A stretch of DNA of 64,000 nt, from assembly GCA_964016985.1 (NCBI GenBank), contig OZ024833.1, positions 61,934,963-61,998,962 of the forward strand, read 5' to 3'. How positions within the stretch are numbered: the first letter of the stretch is position 1; each line of letters opens with the position of its first letter. The position numbers and the translations under genes are program-made. The notes beneath the pieces were generated by a model. It ran no database searches. It had not been told where the DNA came from and saw only the letters and a program-made list of their open reading frames with translations. The DNA comes from Anodontia alba. Lineage: Eukaryota; Mollusca; Bivalvia; Lucinida; Lucinidae. This document shows positions 42,070 to 52,473 of this stretch, one piece after another.

Positions 42070-42668
42070 TCGGCACCTCCTCCCCTTTCCGACTCCATTT
42101 TTTTTTACATACCGAGCTTTATGTAACATTATAATTTTTTCATACAAAATAAGAGAGAAAACATAAAACCGTGATGAAGGAATTGCAAAACGTGCATGTA
42201 TGCCCGTGCGCGCACGCACACACGCATGCACGCACGCTCACTCATAATTAATTAAGTATGTATGTATTTTCAAATGCCTGTAATTTCGTTTATTTGTTTG
42301 TTTAATTATTTTCGCGCTTCGACACGGTATGTTTGCGCTATCTACTTTTTCTGGGGGTGTGGCTGCGGCAGCACAGACGTACTAAAAAAAGACATTAAAT
42401 TGCAAAGGAATTCATTTTATCTTACTTTACCGCCTTGTGCCAACACAGCCCCACCTCCATGAAAAGTAGTTGCTCCCTCTCCCCTTATTTTTTTCTTTTC
42501 TTTCTTTCTACTTTTCTTTTTTTTTTTTTTTTTTTTTTTAATTATTATTTTTTTTATTTTGTAATGTTTTGTTCTCAATGGTGATCTAAAGCCAGAAGAC
42601 AAGAAACCCACAAACAGAACCATGATGAGTCCGACTACAGACATTGATATTTACTAAATCAGACAACC
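41951..42668. other. Low-complexity stretch
   Basis: Poly-T of about 40 (42029-42068), CA/CG-rich tract (42198-42243) and T-rich stretch (42485-42560). The Lys-rich and similar frames are artefacts of these tracts. Confidence 0.6.
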
Positions 42669-42992
42669 TTCTTTATACTGACATTCGATACAACGATAAA
42701 ATTCGTCAAAATGACAATTTGACTGTCACAAAACCTTGTTTTAAGAGCTAACAGTTAGTCACAAATTATGCAAGAATATTGTATTTAATGTTTTAAAGAA
42801 ACATTTTTTGAATATTTGCTAGAATCGCCTAAGTACAAATATCCAAAACATATGTTCTGCGAGGACATAAGAACAAAACAAGATCTTTCTCCATGTCAGT
42901 CTGCTCATTAAGTACTCTGCACAACAGCAAATTCATTTTAATGGTAACGTCTTTGGGAACAAATGTTGTCGTTGTAACGAGGGTTCATTGTA
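42669..42992. mobile_element. Family C element, left end truncated
   Basis: GATACAACGATAAAATTCG and AATTTGACTGTCACAAAA on one side. AATGGTAACGTCTTTGGGAAC and GTTGTAACGAGGGTTCATTG on the other. Core remnant TTTGCTAGAATCGCCTAAG / CAAATATCCAAAACATATG. Paired with 45157-45549, which lies inverted. Confidence 0.7.
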
Positions 42993-43109
42993 GTTTAAAA
43001 CTTAAATTACCCTTAGTATTCGCACACGTTAACTCCTTCGATTACTTGTCCTAAAATTTAAACTAGTCCCTTTTACTACCCTGTTGATATTTATAAAATG
43101 ACGGTTGAA

Positions 43110-43200
43110 TGGCAAATAATGTAGACCCTGATCAGACCCTACGTTCTGTGGTGTCTGATATTGGTCTACAATGTTTCTTCAAGCCAGTCTGTCTGAATAG
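43110..43200. repeat. Family F core hairpin, decayed
   Basis: GGCAAATAATGTAGACCCTG and TTGGTCTACAATGTTTC around GATCAGACCCTACGTTC, followed by CCAGTCTGTCTGAATA. Confidence 0.65.
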
Positions 43201-43280
43201 TTAGGGAAAAAACGATAGTATTAGTCCACTCTTCGGAAACAGAACAAATACCATTCGCTAGGAAAAATTATTTTCTTGTG

Positions 43281-43577
43281 TTTTACGGCCAGTCAACCCA
43301 CTGGGGTCATGTCGAGCGCGGTTAGTTTACATGTACCTAACCACACATTTACTGGGCAGGCTTAGTCCTCTAAGCAGTTAACCTGTATTGTGCACATTCT
43401 TTTGCCAGAAACTGACAACTGCCCTTCTTGAATCAGCGGAAGGAAGAGAATGACCGTAGAAAATATTTCATGATCAATCTCTACGAAAGAATGTTGCCGA
43501 CCTCGGCGGGGGTTGAACCCGCGACCTCCTGGTCTCCAGTCGGACGGCGCATCCAACTGAGCCACCGAGACCGGCCG
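43281..43577 (-). mobile_element. tRNA-derived SINE, copy 2
   Basis: Same element as 26438-26743, inverted. On the minus strand the head reads TCGGTGGCTCAGTTGG (fits the A box TRGYNNARNNGG) and CGGGTTCAACCCC (B box), within a GAGGTCG-ended tRNA-like region. It is flanked by the 10-bp direct repeat TTTTCTTGTG (43271-43280 and 43578-43587). No internal frame is meaningful. Confidence 0.92.
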
Positions 43578-43637
43578 TTTTCTTGTGTAAAATGTAAGAA
43601 CTGTAGCTTCGTTTTAGTTATTTTGTTCTACTGCACC

Positions 43638-44106
43638 TTAACACTTACACTGCTATGGACAGATTCATCAGACGACAAAATGGTACATGTAACCATTTGC
43701 TTATTTTTTTCCAGCAAACGGTTTGAGAGTTCATGCAAATAATCACGAAATCACGCCTATATAATTTTGACCCCCTTAAACCCCATTTTTATATAGTAAA
43801 ACTGGGGTTTACAGGGGTATACATTATTTTTCTTATTTTGCTAAAAAAACATAGATTGTGGGTACTCGTTAGAACCACCTCGCCGAGGCGGTTCTAACGA
43901 GTTCCCACAATCTATGTTTTGAGCAGAAATAAGAAAAAAATATCAGATGTTTTTATTTGAAAGTTTTCCTTTTTTGGTTGTAAAATGTTCAATATATTTG
44001 TATAGGCGTGTTTTCGTAATGTTGTTTCTTTTTTATTGGAAACATAAGAAAAAATATTTCAATATGTCGTCTGTTGAAAAAAGTATCCGAAGTGCTAAGC
44101 GTTAAA
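43638..44106. mobile_element. Family E element split by family A
   Basis: Left part TTAACACTTACACTGC, CATCAGACGACAAAATGG, GAGTTCATGCAAAT up to 43740. Right part GAAACATAAGAAAAAATATTT, GTCGTCTGTTGAAA, AGTGCTAAGCGTTAA after 44021. The E centre is partly lost at the junction. Confidence 0.75.
43741..44021 (-). mobile_element. Family A MITE, copy 10, inside family E
   Basis: Left end degenerate (AATCACGAAATCACG); right end GCGTGTTTTCGTAATG. Core GAACCACCTCGCCGAGGCGG has one mismatch. Confidence 0.86.
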
Positions 44107-44204
44107 ACAACCAGTAGCACACAGACGGACAAAATTACTGCAACTAAGTCTTTTGGAGGCGTTTAATATCAAGAATGTAGAAATCACAATTGCGGCGCAC
44201 TATT

Positions 44205-44468
44205 CATCACGAAAAAACGCCTATATAATTTTGACCCCTTAAACCTCACTTTTATATAGTAAAACGGGGGTTTACAGGGGTATACATTATTTTTATCATT
44301 TCTGCTCAAGAACATTGATTGTGGGTACTCGTTAGAGCCGCCTCACCTAGGCGGTTCTAACAAGTACCCACAATCTATATTTTGAGCAGAAATATGAAAA
44401 ATATCAGTATTTTTTATCCGAACCTTTTTCATTTTTGGTGGTCAAATTTTCAGTATGTTTTCGTAATG
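44205..44468 (-). mobile_element. Family A MITE, copy 11
   Basis: CATCACGAAAAAACG and GTATGTTTTCGTAATG ends. Core GAGCCGCCTCACCTAGGCGG shows two mismatches. Part of the left arm outer segment is deleted before the terminus. Confidence 0.85.
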
Positions 44469-44718
44469 TGTACAGAATACATGTACGCTATATTCGTCGT
44501 TTTTATTGCTTCGCATTATTCTCGGAATAGTACACTGGAAGACACACACCCGCACAAATCCTGAAATCGTGCTGTAATTTACGTACGATTCCTCCTGAAA
44601 GAAACGGTAAAATGGTCTGCCGGTTGACAAAAAGGCCCTCAGGGCCTATACCAATAGGCGTCGGGTCAAGATATTCGCTATCAGTTCTGTATCTTCATCA
44701 AGGTCCCTATATTGTGTA

Positions 44719-44785
44719 GGTGAGCAGCAAAGATCCTGACCAGACTGCGCGCATGCACAGGCTGGTCTGGATTCTCGCTGTTAAC
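44719..44785. repeat. Family G core hairpin
   Basis: GAGCAGCAAAGATCCTGACC..AGACTGCGCGCATGCACAGG..GGTCTGGATTCTCGCTGTT; outer ends not seen. Confidence 0.65.
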
Positions 44786-45155
44786 ATATGTTCTCAAGTC
44801 CCTTTTCACAGCGCCGTCCAAATGGGGATTTATTCTGTTACAGCCTTCGAAATCCATTTTAGGCTGTTTAAATTGACTTATTTTGGGTATTACTGTCGTG
44901 CATAAAGCACAATCAACAACGTGCATGCACACAGTGTTTACCCTACGTTTTCGAACAAGTATGCAAACGGAGCAAACGGTGTTGTTATAAGTCAGGCGCC
45001 TCCTGCGTCTAATCGTGGTCTTGACTGTTTGCTTCTCATTCAGTAATTTCTGGACACATCAACAGGAAGTTAATAAGGACTGAATTAAATTTAGGATAAT
45101 ACAGTAAAAAGTAAGAGTGTGCATCTATTTAAGTTAATACGGCAAATATTGCCAT
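44786..45155. other. Spacer with decayed F core
   Basis: 44955-45030 has GCAAACGGTGTTG / GGTCTTGACTGTTTGC with GTCAGGCGCCTCCTGCGTC between. Otherwise unique-looking. Confidence 0.4.
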
Positions 45156-45156
45156 A

Positions 45157-45549
45157 CAGTGAACCCTCGTTACAATGATAACATTTGTTTCCAAAGACGT
45201 TGCCATTAAAATGAATTTGCTGTTGCAAAGAATCCTTAATGGACAGAATGATATGTAAGAAAGACGTTGCTTTTCTCATTTCCTCATAGAGCATATGTTT
45301 TGGATATTTGTTAGAATCGCCTTTTCTCATTTCCTCATAGAGCATATGTTTTGGATATTTGTTAGAATCGCCTCAGTGAGGCGATTCTAATAAATATCCA
45401 AAACATATGTTGCTTGGAGTTTTAATGCAATATTCTTGCATAATTTCTCTAAAACGGTCACCTCTTGTGCGAAGATTTTGTGACATTCAAATTGTCATAA
45501 TAACGAATTTTGTCGTTGTGTCGAGTGTCGGTATAAAGAGGGTTGACTG
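45157..45549. mobile_element. Family C element with duplicated core arm
   Basis: Begins CAGTGAACCCTCGTTAC and ends AGAGGGTTGACTG, each beside TA. Inner TTTCCAAAGACGTTGCC and TTTTGTCGTTGTGTCGAG blocks. Core ATATTTGTTAGAATCGCC / GGCGATTCTAATAAATAT is perfect. The left arm is duplicated (next entry). Confidence 0.82.
45270..45371 (+). repeat. 51-bp tandem duplication of one palindrome arm
   Basis: CTTTTCTCATTTCCTC through GTTAGAATCGC occurs at 45270-45320 and again at 45321-45371 without change. Only the left arm is duplicated, breaking the element's symmetry. Confidence 0.9.
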
Positions 45550-46099
45550 TACCAGGGTCAGCCATATTGGCCGTGTCAAGTGATAAGGTTACTTCGAGCT
45601 TGTACATAGTGCGTAGAGACAGGTCTGACCTATCACTTCGTAGGTAGATGACCCCTGACACCACGTGTCTGTGTGATTTCGATTGCTATTACCTCTGACA
45701 ACTGCACGATGTCCCGCAACAGCATGGTTCTAAGGAATCTTCGCTTGACATATAGACCTCAAGAAGATACGGTCAGCATTGTCGCTTCGCATCGGTTTAA
45801 AGTGTGTTCTGAACTAGCCTACTGTCAAAGAATTTTGTCACGCCTTACAGTTTAGTTGGATTTTTAGGAACAGTCTGTCCTAGCCTTCTTTAATAAAGGC
45901 AATGAAATGGTGTTGACCGTTGCTAGTCTTTTTTTTTTTTTTTTTTTTTTTTTTTATTGTGGGGGAGGGGGGGGTATTTTTACGGCGTGGTGGTGGTGTT
46001 TTATCAATTCAAATTTTGTTTTCGAGAGAATTTCCCTTTTAAGTTACTGAGAAGTTAATATTCCGATTGTTAATGCTTTTATGGTTTCATAGACACGCA
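45550..46099. other. Spacer with poly-T and G-rich tracts
   Basis: T run 45930-45956 followed by a G-rich run (45960-45974). A 60-codon frame (45673-45855) is not recognisable. Confidence 0.45.
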
Positions 46100-46219
46100 G
46101 GCCCCAAGGTTATAAAACTCTTTTCGCGCTCAACTCAGCTGAGCATGAAATTTTCTCTGCTAATAAATATGAAACAATATTTGGCATTTCATGCCCAGCT
46201 GAGTTGAGCACGAAAAAAT
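46100..46219. mobile_element. Family L foldback, copy 1
   Basis: GGCCCCAAGGTTATAAAAC then CGCGCTCAACTCAGCTGAGC. Mirror arm CAGCTGAGTTGAGCACGAAA. The right outer arm (GTTTTATAACC) is missing. Confidence 0.72.
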
Positions 46220-46761
46220 GGCATTTTGTCTTTGAATTTAAATGTAATAAGTTTTCAAAACATTGTTTGTTAAGGATAGCACACGATAGATCTTGTCCTG
46301 TAAAATTTGGCATAAAAATAGATAAACAGTCAGGAAGCTATTTGTACAAGAGAACAGGCAAGAAAAGAGAAAAGAACACTGTATATGTTATATAATGGTA
46401 GTTACACTAGAATCGTCGCAGTCACGCAGTACATGTATAGCCTTCCCAAGTAACCATTAGAGAAATACATACATATAGAAGTTCAACAAATACTAACAAA
46501 ATACAACATTATTAGTAACACGCCTACGAACAAGTATTGACTGCAACAGAGACACCATCTAAAAGTTTTGAATGCGCGAGAAAACTTCATACTAAATGTA
46601 ATTACGGTTCTGTATCATCTCTTTCACAACACTTTTGACTTAAAGGATACACAGGTTAAAATGCAGTAAAAGCATATAACATGATGATTACATGGCCTGC
46701 GAGCTTTCACTTGTTCATTTTGTACAGCCATATATTTCCAAAGGACTACGTAAAACATCTC
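46220..46761. other. Spacer, nothing recognised
   Basis: Unique-looking DNA without supported coding. Confidence 0.35.
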
Positions 46762-46855
46762 CCCAGCGGGCACTTGACGTCTATACAACGTCTCAACGTC
46801 ATGACGTTGCATCGACGATGAGACGACGTTGTATAGACGTCATGTGTCTGCTGTG
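46762..46855. mobile_element. Family K foldback
   Basis: CCCAGCGGGCACTTGACGTC and GACGTCATGTGTCTGCTGTG are imperfect inverted ends. Inside, CTATACAACGTCTC / GATGAGACGACGTTGTATAG stem. About 94 bp. Confidence 0.78.
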
Positions 46856-47399
46856 CCTTGTACTTCAGTACATTGTAAATAATATTTTCTGCACTTGGAG
46901 ATCACTTGATGCGTTTGTGGGATTGTGAAAATTAAGTTCAGTTCAAAACTTTGGCTAGAAGGTGTGAAAAGTGTTGTATTTACTATTCATGAACAGTCTC
47001 AATAAAACCGAGTCAGCTATCGATTCATTGATTTGTTAGAAACCTTGCTTCGAATAGCTCTCTCGTTTCAATATAAAATATTTGACTTGTTTTGTTACAG
47101 GAAATTTGGCATTTCCTTGGTAACTCCACTAATATTTTGACGAAAGACATAAAGAGACATTTACGTTTGCTCATAAACCATCCAGACACTTAATTAAATA
47201 TAAAATTGAATTTGATTAGACAGAACACTTGACTGCATTTAATATATTTCAAAGATTTACTATCTGAAATTTAAGAAGTATTGCACTTTATAGGTACTTA
47301 AGAATATAGTATAAGCCAGTTTATTCCGTAATATTAGATCACATATCTTTAAGTCTATTAACTAACAGCTGATGAAATTCAAATGCATCATAATGATCT
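46856..47399. other. Spacer, nothing recognised
   Basis: AT-rich unique-looking DNA. Confidence 0.35.
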
Positions 47400-47643
47400 G
47401 GGCCCAGTTGTTCAAAGCGTTGTTAGCTTAACGAGCTCGTTGAGGGTCATTTCGTTAACTATTTTAGCGGATTTAATATACAATATTCTGATATTTTTTG
47501 CTGAAAAAATGTGAGTAGCTTTTGCACTGCAAAAGCTACTCACATTTTTTCAGCAAAAAATTTCAGCATATTTGCGTATCACTCGATATAAATTTTAACG
47601 AATCGTTAACTAACGATGTCGTTAGCTTTGAACAACCGGGCCC
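47400..47643. mobile_element. Family H MITE, copy 3
   Basis: GGGCCCAGTTGTTCAAAGC and GAACAACCGGGCCC ends. Core GCTGAAAAAATGTGAGTAGC with its mirror joined by TTTTGCACTGCAAAA is perfect. About 244 bp, the same length as copy 1, inverted relative to it. Confidence 0.9.
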
Positions 47644-48784
47644 TGGTATTTGTGATGAATGAGCTTTATCATATGAGCCGATGCACAGAATTTCCTACAA
47701 TACTTCATAATACTTCATAATACAATACTTCATAATACTTCCCAGCAAAGACTAAGATCAGCTTGCGCATCCACGGTTGTAAAATGTCTCCCCGTACTTC
47801 ACTATAGTGTACTTTCTGTTTTCTGGTTCTTTGTGGTCGTTGAGCTCGGCCCGGCCAATTGAATCTGCTTAGTAATGTAACGTGCAACACTTTCACACCT
47901 CCGATGATTGTGCAATACAAATACAAATGAACTCGGTGATACCAGAAGCCACACAGAATTAATCGGCCGGTAACATCTCAAAAGCGGTGGTGTGTTGGCA
48001 ACGTGATCTTATCCAAGATGGCGGCTAAATTATGACAGGAATAAACACCGATGAATCAGCCATGGATTTACTGGCGTCCAGCGGGTCGGTGTAAGGAGAC
48101 GACGCCTCAAAACATCGGAAGATCCCGCTCGAACACCTATACGGCCTAGAAGAGCGGGGTGAAGATAACTAACGAACAACTAACCAACCGAGTCTCCGAA
48201 AGAGAAATGGCTGGATGACCCTAAAAAGTACCAACGGGGTTGACGAAAGAATAATTATATGTTTGTTGCTGGTAAATGATGAGGAGGAAGAGGTGCCCTA
48301 TACCGGACATAAAACGCTGGTGGTTCTTTTCGGTTTCCTTTTACGAGCTTACCCGGTCTGGTGGCACGACTGAGCAAGTGTGAGATTACATTTGGCATTG
48401 ATAATACACACGTATTGAAGCTCTTATTTGACTGTTCTAAATTCTGTAACTTACAGACCTGGCATTTTTCAGGTGGTCCGTTGGCGTGGTGTTTTGCGCG
48501 TGACTTATGCGCAGACATCGTTTCAAGTCAAGGTCAAGGTGAAATTAATCCAGATTTTTCTCGCGCTGCCCCTACGATCCTCTAGTGCCTGGCAGCGTTA
48601 AAATCGGATTGATTAACTGATTGATCCTAGAGGCCTGAAAATATATTCTACAGTAGAGTGAAATAGTGGGGAGCGGGATGCATTCTGTGGCTGCTACACA
48701 GTACCTAACGCCAACTCTTCTTATATTTTGGTTCAAATATTACAAGTTATCAGTGAGCAATAGTCAAAGATGCCCTTATAAGTG
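47644..48784. other. Mixed spacer; slightly GC-richer part near 48000-48240
   Basis: 47697-47740 has ATACTTCATA repeats; 47741-47780 a G remnant; 47790-47860 a relative of the repeat at 27900. 48010-48030 has an AAGATGGCGGC motif (YY1-like). Two opposite frames at 48255-48585 are not recognisable. No gene could be supported. Confidence 0.4.
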
Positions 48785-49087
48785 CAAAAAACCTCGATAG
48801 CTTACACCGATGGTTCATTCTCCTGATAGCTCAATTAAACACATATTTAGAGAAATTTTCTTATTTATGAGATTTATTGTTGTATTTACACATTAAAATT
48901 GCCTCATCTAGGCGATTCTCATGAAGAACACTCAACACAATTATTGTGTAGTAAATCTGAATGATTTCCCTAATTTATCGATATTTGCTGACCTGTCGCC
49001 ATGATTAATCACCAGTGGCTCGAACTACCCATATGTCGAACCATTTCCATGGTTCCAATGATGTTCGAGCCACTGAAGTTCGACTGT
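48785..49087. mobile_element. Family B element, left end decayed
   Basis: AACCTCGATAGCTTACACC at the left and GAAGTTCGACTGTA at the right. AAATTGCCTCATCTAGGCG core with damaged outer arms. CCATTTCCATGGTTCCAATG block. Confidence 0.7.
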
Positions 49088-49429
49088 AATTCATAAAATA
49101 ATAACCTTTGATGTCTCCCCATACGACGCCATAAAAGAATGATGGATAAACGAGGTACATCGAACGTTCTTAGCTACAAACTCGATTCAACAAACAGAAT
49201 GAAAAATGAATTTGAAGCTTTATTGTACTACAGCCAAACGAAAGTGTTTGATGTACGCCCTTTTCAATGCAGCCCTCCCTCCGACAACTCCAGTCGATCA
49301 TTTTAAGACATCTTTATAACAACTTTATGGTACTATAACGGTGAGAACCATTCGGAGTTTTCATTCATTGATAATGTTTTATGCTTGATGGTGACATTCT
49401 GAGATTTCGCCGATACAAATAGAAAACAT
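49088..49429. other. Spacer, nothing recognised
   Basis: Unique-looking DNA. Confidence 0.3.
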
Positions 49430-49536
49430 ACCTACTCCATAAATGTTGTATATACCATTTATGTGGTAGGTGTATAGGTGCGCCTATTTAGATAGAAATC
49501 ATACCTACTTCATTATGGAGTAGGTATATTTTCTAT
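49420..49536. repeat. Foldback around TACCTACT motifs
   Basis: TAGAAAACATACCTACTCCA pairs with TGGAGTAGGTATATTTTCTA. A second ATAGAAATCATACCTACTTC copy lies between, so alternative hairpins are possible. Confidence 0.7.
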
Positions 49537-49653
49537 CAGTATATACGTTTTGTCAGACATCTACAGAGATGCAAAACACTTGAATATACCATCTACACTA
49601 TCTAATTCAGGTGTTATTCACTCCTTTAAAATTGAAATTTAATTTTCGGCATT

Positions 49654-49864
49654 AACCCTTGTCCTGCTGAACCCGGATATACCCTGCCTTTGCAAACAAT
49701 GTAGATCCAGATCAGTTGGCTTCTGAAGAAGCCAACTAATCTGGATCTGCACTGTTTGCCGTTAAGTATGTGAATTTAAAGCAACAATCTGGATCAAGTA
49801 ATCTGATTGCCTGAAAATAAGAATGGGTGTGGCATCTTAATTTATTCAGCAGGACAAGAGTTAA
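49654..49864. mobile_element. Family F MITE, subtype CCTGCTGAA, copy 1
   Basis: Ends TTAACCCTTGTCCTGCTGAA and TTCAGCAGGACAAGAGTTAA. Core TGTAGATCCAGATCAG and TAATCTGGATCTGC around GTTGGCTTCTGAAGAAGCCAAC. A copy in the reverse arrangement is at 61728, half a copy at 16968. Confidence 0.88.
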
Positions 49865-49997
49865 CAGCTTGTTTCAATAGCATAACAGTAGTTGACGGAA
49901 AGTAAAAGTAAGTTGATAAAAAAGAACTTAATGCACAGAATAAAATCACTGAGTATCTAATTTTAATACCAGAAAAAAGGATTACAGCCGTAAGTGA

Positions 49998-50275
49998 CAT
50001 TACGAAAACACGCCTATTCAAATATACTGAAAATTTTACCACCAAAAAAAGAAAATTTTCAGATAAAAATTATTTATAATTTTCATATTTCTACTCAAAA
50101 CATAGATTGTGGGTACTCGTTAGAACCGCCTCCGCGAGGCGGTTCTAACGAGTACCCACAATCTATGTTTTGAGCAGAAATAAGAAAAATAATGCATACC
50201 CCTATAAACCCCAGTTTTACTATATAAAAGTGGGGTTTAAGGGGGTCAATATCATATAGGCGTGTTTTCGTGATG
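49998..50275 (+). mobile_element. Family A MITE, copy 12, tandem unit 1
   Basis: Ends CATTACGAAAACACG and GCGTGTTTTCGTGATG. Core CCGCCTCCGCGAGGCGG: the centre is changed but still nearly symmetric. Followed by the 10-bp linker AATACGATGA. Confidence 0.92.
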
Positions 50276-50285
50276 AATACGATGA

Positions 50286-50563
50286 CATTACGAAAACATG
50301 CCTATTCAAATATACTGAAAATTTTATCACCAAAAAAAGAAAATTTTCAGATAAAAATTATTTATATTTTTCATATTTCTACTCAAAACATAGATTGTGG
50401 GTACTCGTTAGAACCGCCTCGGCGAGGCGGTTCTAACGAATACCCACAATCTATGTTTTGAGCAGAAATAAGAAAAATAATGCATACCCCTATAAACCCC
50501 AGTTTTACTATATAAAAGTGGGGTTTAAGGGGGTCAATATCATATAGGCGTGTTTTCGTGATG
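50286..50563 (+). mobile_element. Family A MITE, copy 13, tandem unit 2
   Basis: Exactly 288 bp downstream of unit 1 and almost identical to it in both arms. Core CCGCCTCGGCGAGGCGG. Followed by the same linker AATACGATGA. Confidence 0.92.
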
Positions 50564-50573
50564 AATACGATGA

Positions 50574-50851
50574 CATTACGAAAACATGCCTATTCAAATA
50601 TACTGAAAATTTTACCACCAAAAAAAGAAAATTTTCAGATAAAAATTATTTATAATTTTCATATTTCTACTCAAAACATAGATTGTGGGTACTCGTTAGA
50701 ACCGCCTCGGCGAGGCAGTTCTAACGAGTACCCAAAATCTATGTTTTGAGCAAAAATAAGAAAAATAATGTATACCTCAGTAAACCCTAGTTTTACTATA
50801 TAAAAGTGGGGTTTAAGGGGGTCAAAATTATATAGGCATGTGTTCGTGATG
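50574..50851 (+). mobile_element. Family A MITE, copy 14, tandem unit 3
   Basis: Another 288 bp on. The left half matches units 1 and 2 closely, while the right half (TATACCTCAGTAAACCCTAG, AAAATTATATAGG) is clearly different. This points to an exchange within the core. Confidence 0.92.
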
Positions 50852-51208
50852 GATATGCACCAAAGGTTGAAAACTTCCTGAATATTGTCGCCGATTTGCA
50901 CGTCCCTAGCCCTCAAATACCAATTTAAGAGCGTATACATGTATATAGGACGTCTACTCTGTATGGGAGGAATGGGTATGGGTAGGAGTAGGTGTGTGAA
51001 TTTTCGGAACAATTTGAAACGACTGTTAGTTACATCATGAATGCATGCGTAGTTGTTAGCCCAGTTATGGTTGATAACTTTGCTTCCCTTTTTGATTCCT
51101 CCACGGTAAACCAGGTGAATGATGGCTCCTTTCTGAATCTGTTGTAGAAGGTGGGCGCCTGACTTTTGCTGTCTGTAGTCGGACAGATCGTGTGAGTTTC
51201 TTTGCCCT
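50852..51208. other. Spacer, nothing recognised
   Basis: Unique-looking DNA. Confidence 0.35.
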
Positions 51209-51388
51209 GGCCCCGGGGTTATAAAACTTTTTTCATGCTCAACTCAGCTGAGCATGAAATTTTCATTCTCAGCTATGTTTAGCTGAGAAAGAGTTTGCAG
51301 CTATCAGTAATTTGAGATTTATTAACATTACAAGTTTCATGCTCAGTAGAGTTGAGCATGAAAAAAGTTTTATAACCTCGGTGCCTGG
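51209..51388. mobile_element. Family L foldback, copy 2, complete
   Basis: GGCCCCGGGGTTATAAAACT and AGTTTTATAACCTCGGTGCC ends, continuing into TTTCATGCTCAACTCAGC / GTTGAGCATGAAAAAA arms. An additional TCTCAGCTATGTTTAGCTGAGA hairpin-like motif lies inside. Confidence 0.85.
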
Positions 51389-51641
51389 TTTCAGATTGAA
51401 ATTGAGCCATCTGCTTTGTTTCATAGCAATTTTGTGATTATTATTGTTTTATTGTGATGTATCACTAATGAGGTGAACCGAGCACACACCGTATTCGAGT
51501 ATTCGAGCTAATTACTGCACTGTTTGCTTTATATTTTCAAAACTACTGGGAAAACTTGTGGTAAAATATGTACCCACCTATACTAAGGGTCCACTTAAAA
51601 AAAAATCAGCGAATGACTTATCAAATGATGTTATTGCAATG

Positions 51642-51643
<2 letters not shown>

Positions 51644-51697
<54 letters not shown>
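51644..51697. repeat. (TG)n microsatellite
   Basis: 27 uninterrupted GT units. The Cys-Val frames here are artefacts. Confidence 0.95.
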
Positions 51698-51699
<2 letters not shown>

Positions 51700-51718
51700 C
51701 TGGTTTTCTTTATAAAAG

Positions 51719-51766
51719 CATATGTTGTGGGTACAATTCAAATGGGTACCCCCAACATATGCCTTA
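51719..51766. repeat. Short palindrome of core type C
   Basis: GCATATGTTGTGGGTAC and GTACCCCCAACATATGC separated by AATTCAAATGG. Flank motif CATATGTT as in family C, but the CGCCTC part is absent. Confidence 0.65.
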
Positions 51767-52081
51767 ATGAAAAAAGTAGACAAAAAGTACACTGGCTGTA
51801 ATCTAATGACTACGGAATTGATTGACTGTGTACTTAAAGGGGTATGTGCGATATGTTACATCGAACACGGTATTTGTAATCTGGAGCTGCATCAGAATTA
51901 CGGTCCAGATTTCAATTGAGTAAACTGATTGAATACCCACATAATGTTTCTGCTGATCGTTCCGATGGGGTTATCCTGTCTGTATCGGTTCTTCTTTGTA
52001 CGTCGTTTATTTCAAGTGTAAATCTGTATCTCATCATTGTTTGCTCCTGATCTTCTTTCGATACCTCGGGAAGGCTAGGGG

Positions 52082-52086
<5 letters not shown>
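51767..52086. other. Spacer, nothing recognised
   Basis: Ends with ATACCTCGGGAAGGC, a small motif also seen near 35885. No gene. Confidence 0.3.
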
Positions 52087-52133
<47 letters not shown>

Positions 52134-52174
52134 TTTTTTATTATTATTTTTTTTTTTTTTTTTTTTTTTTTTTT
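52087..52174. repeat. (AT)n microsatellite followed by poly-T
   Basis: About 20 AT units (52087-52128), then T-rich sequence with a T run (52147-52174). Confidence 0.93.
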
Positions 52175-52473
52175 GGTGCGGATCCCGTTGGCGTCGGCGT
52201 TGGCGTCGGAGCCGGCGTCACAGTTGTTTGTCTGCACAGTATTTTGTGAATCGATGTATGGATTCTTACCAAATTGTCATGGATATACAGTTGGAATATA
52301 ACATAGAACTGATTACATTTTGGTAACAGTCACCTAATTGTCATGGTCACAGCAGTAAAAAAAACCCCTGAAACTTCACGTTGCGGGGACATCTGTTTTC
52401 TCTAAAAACACTGTTGTTAGTCTATAATTTTGAATTAAAGCTGCCGCACAGACGGTTCTGAAAACATTAAAAA

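Noticed and set aside
48255..48585. Opposing frames of 74 and 87 codons
   Set aside because: No recognised domain, overlapping on opposite strands, no supporting context.
51558..51801. Cys-Val repeat frame
   Set aside because: GT microsatellite read in frame.
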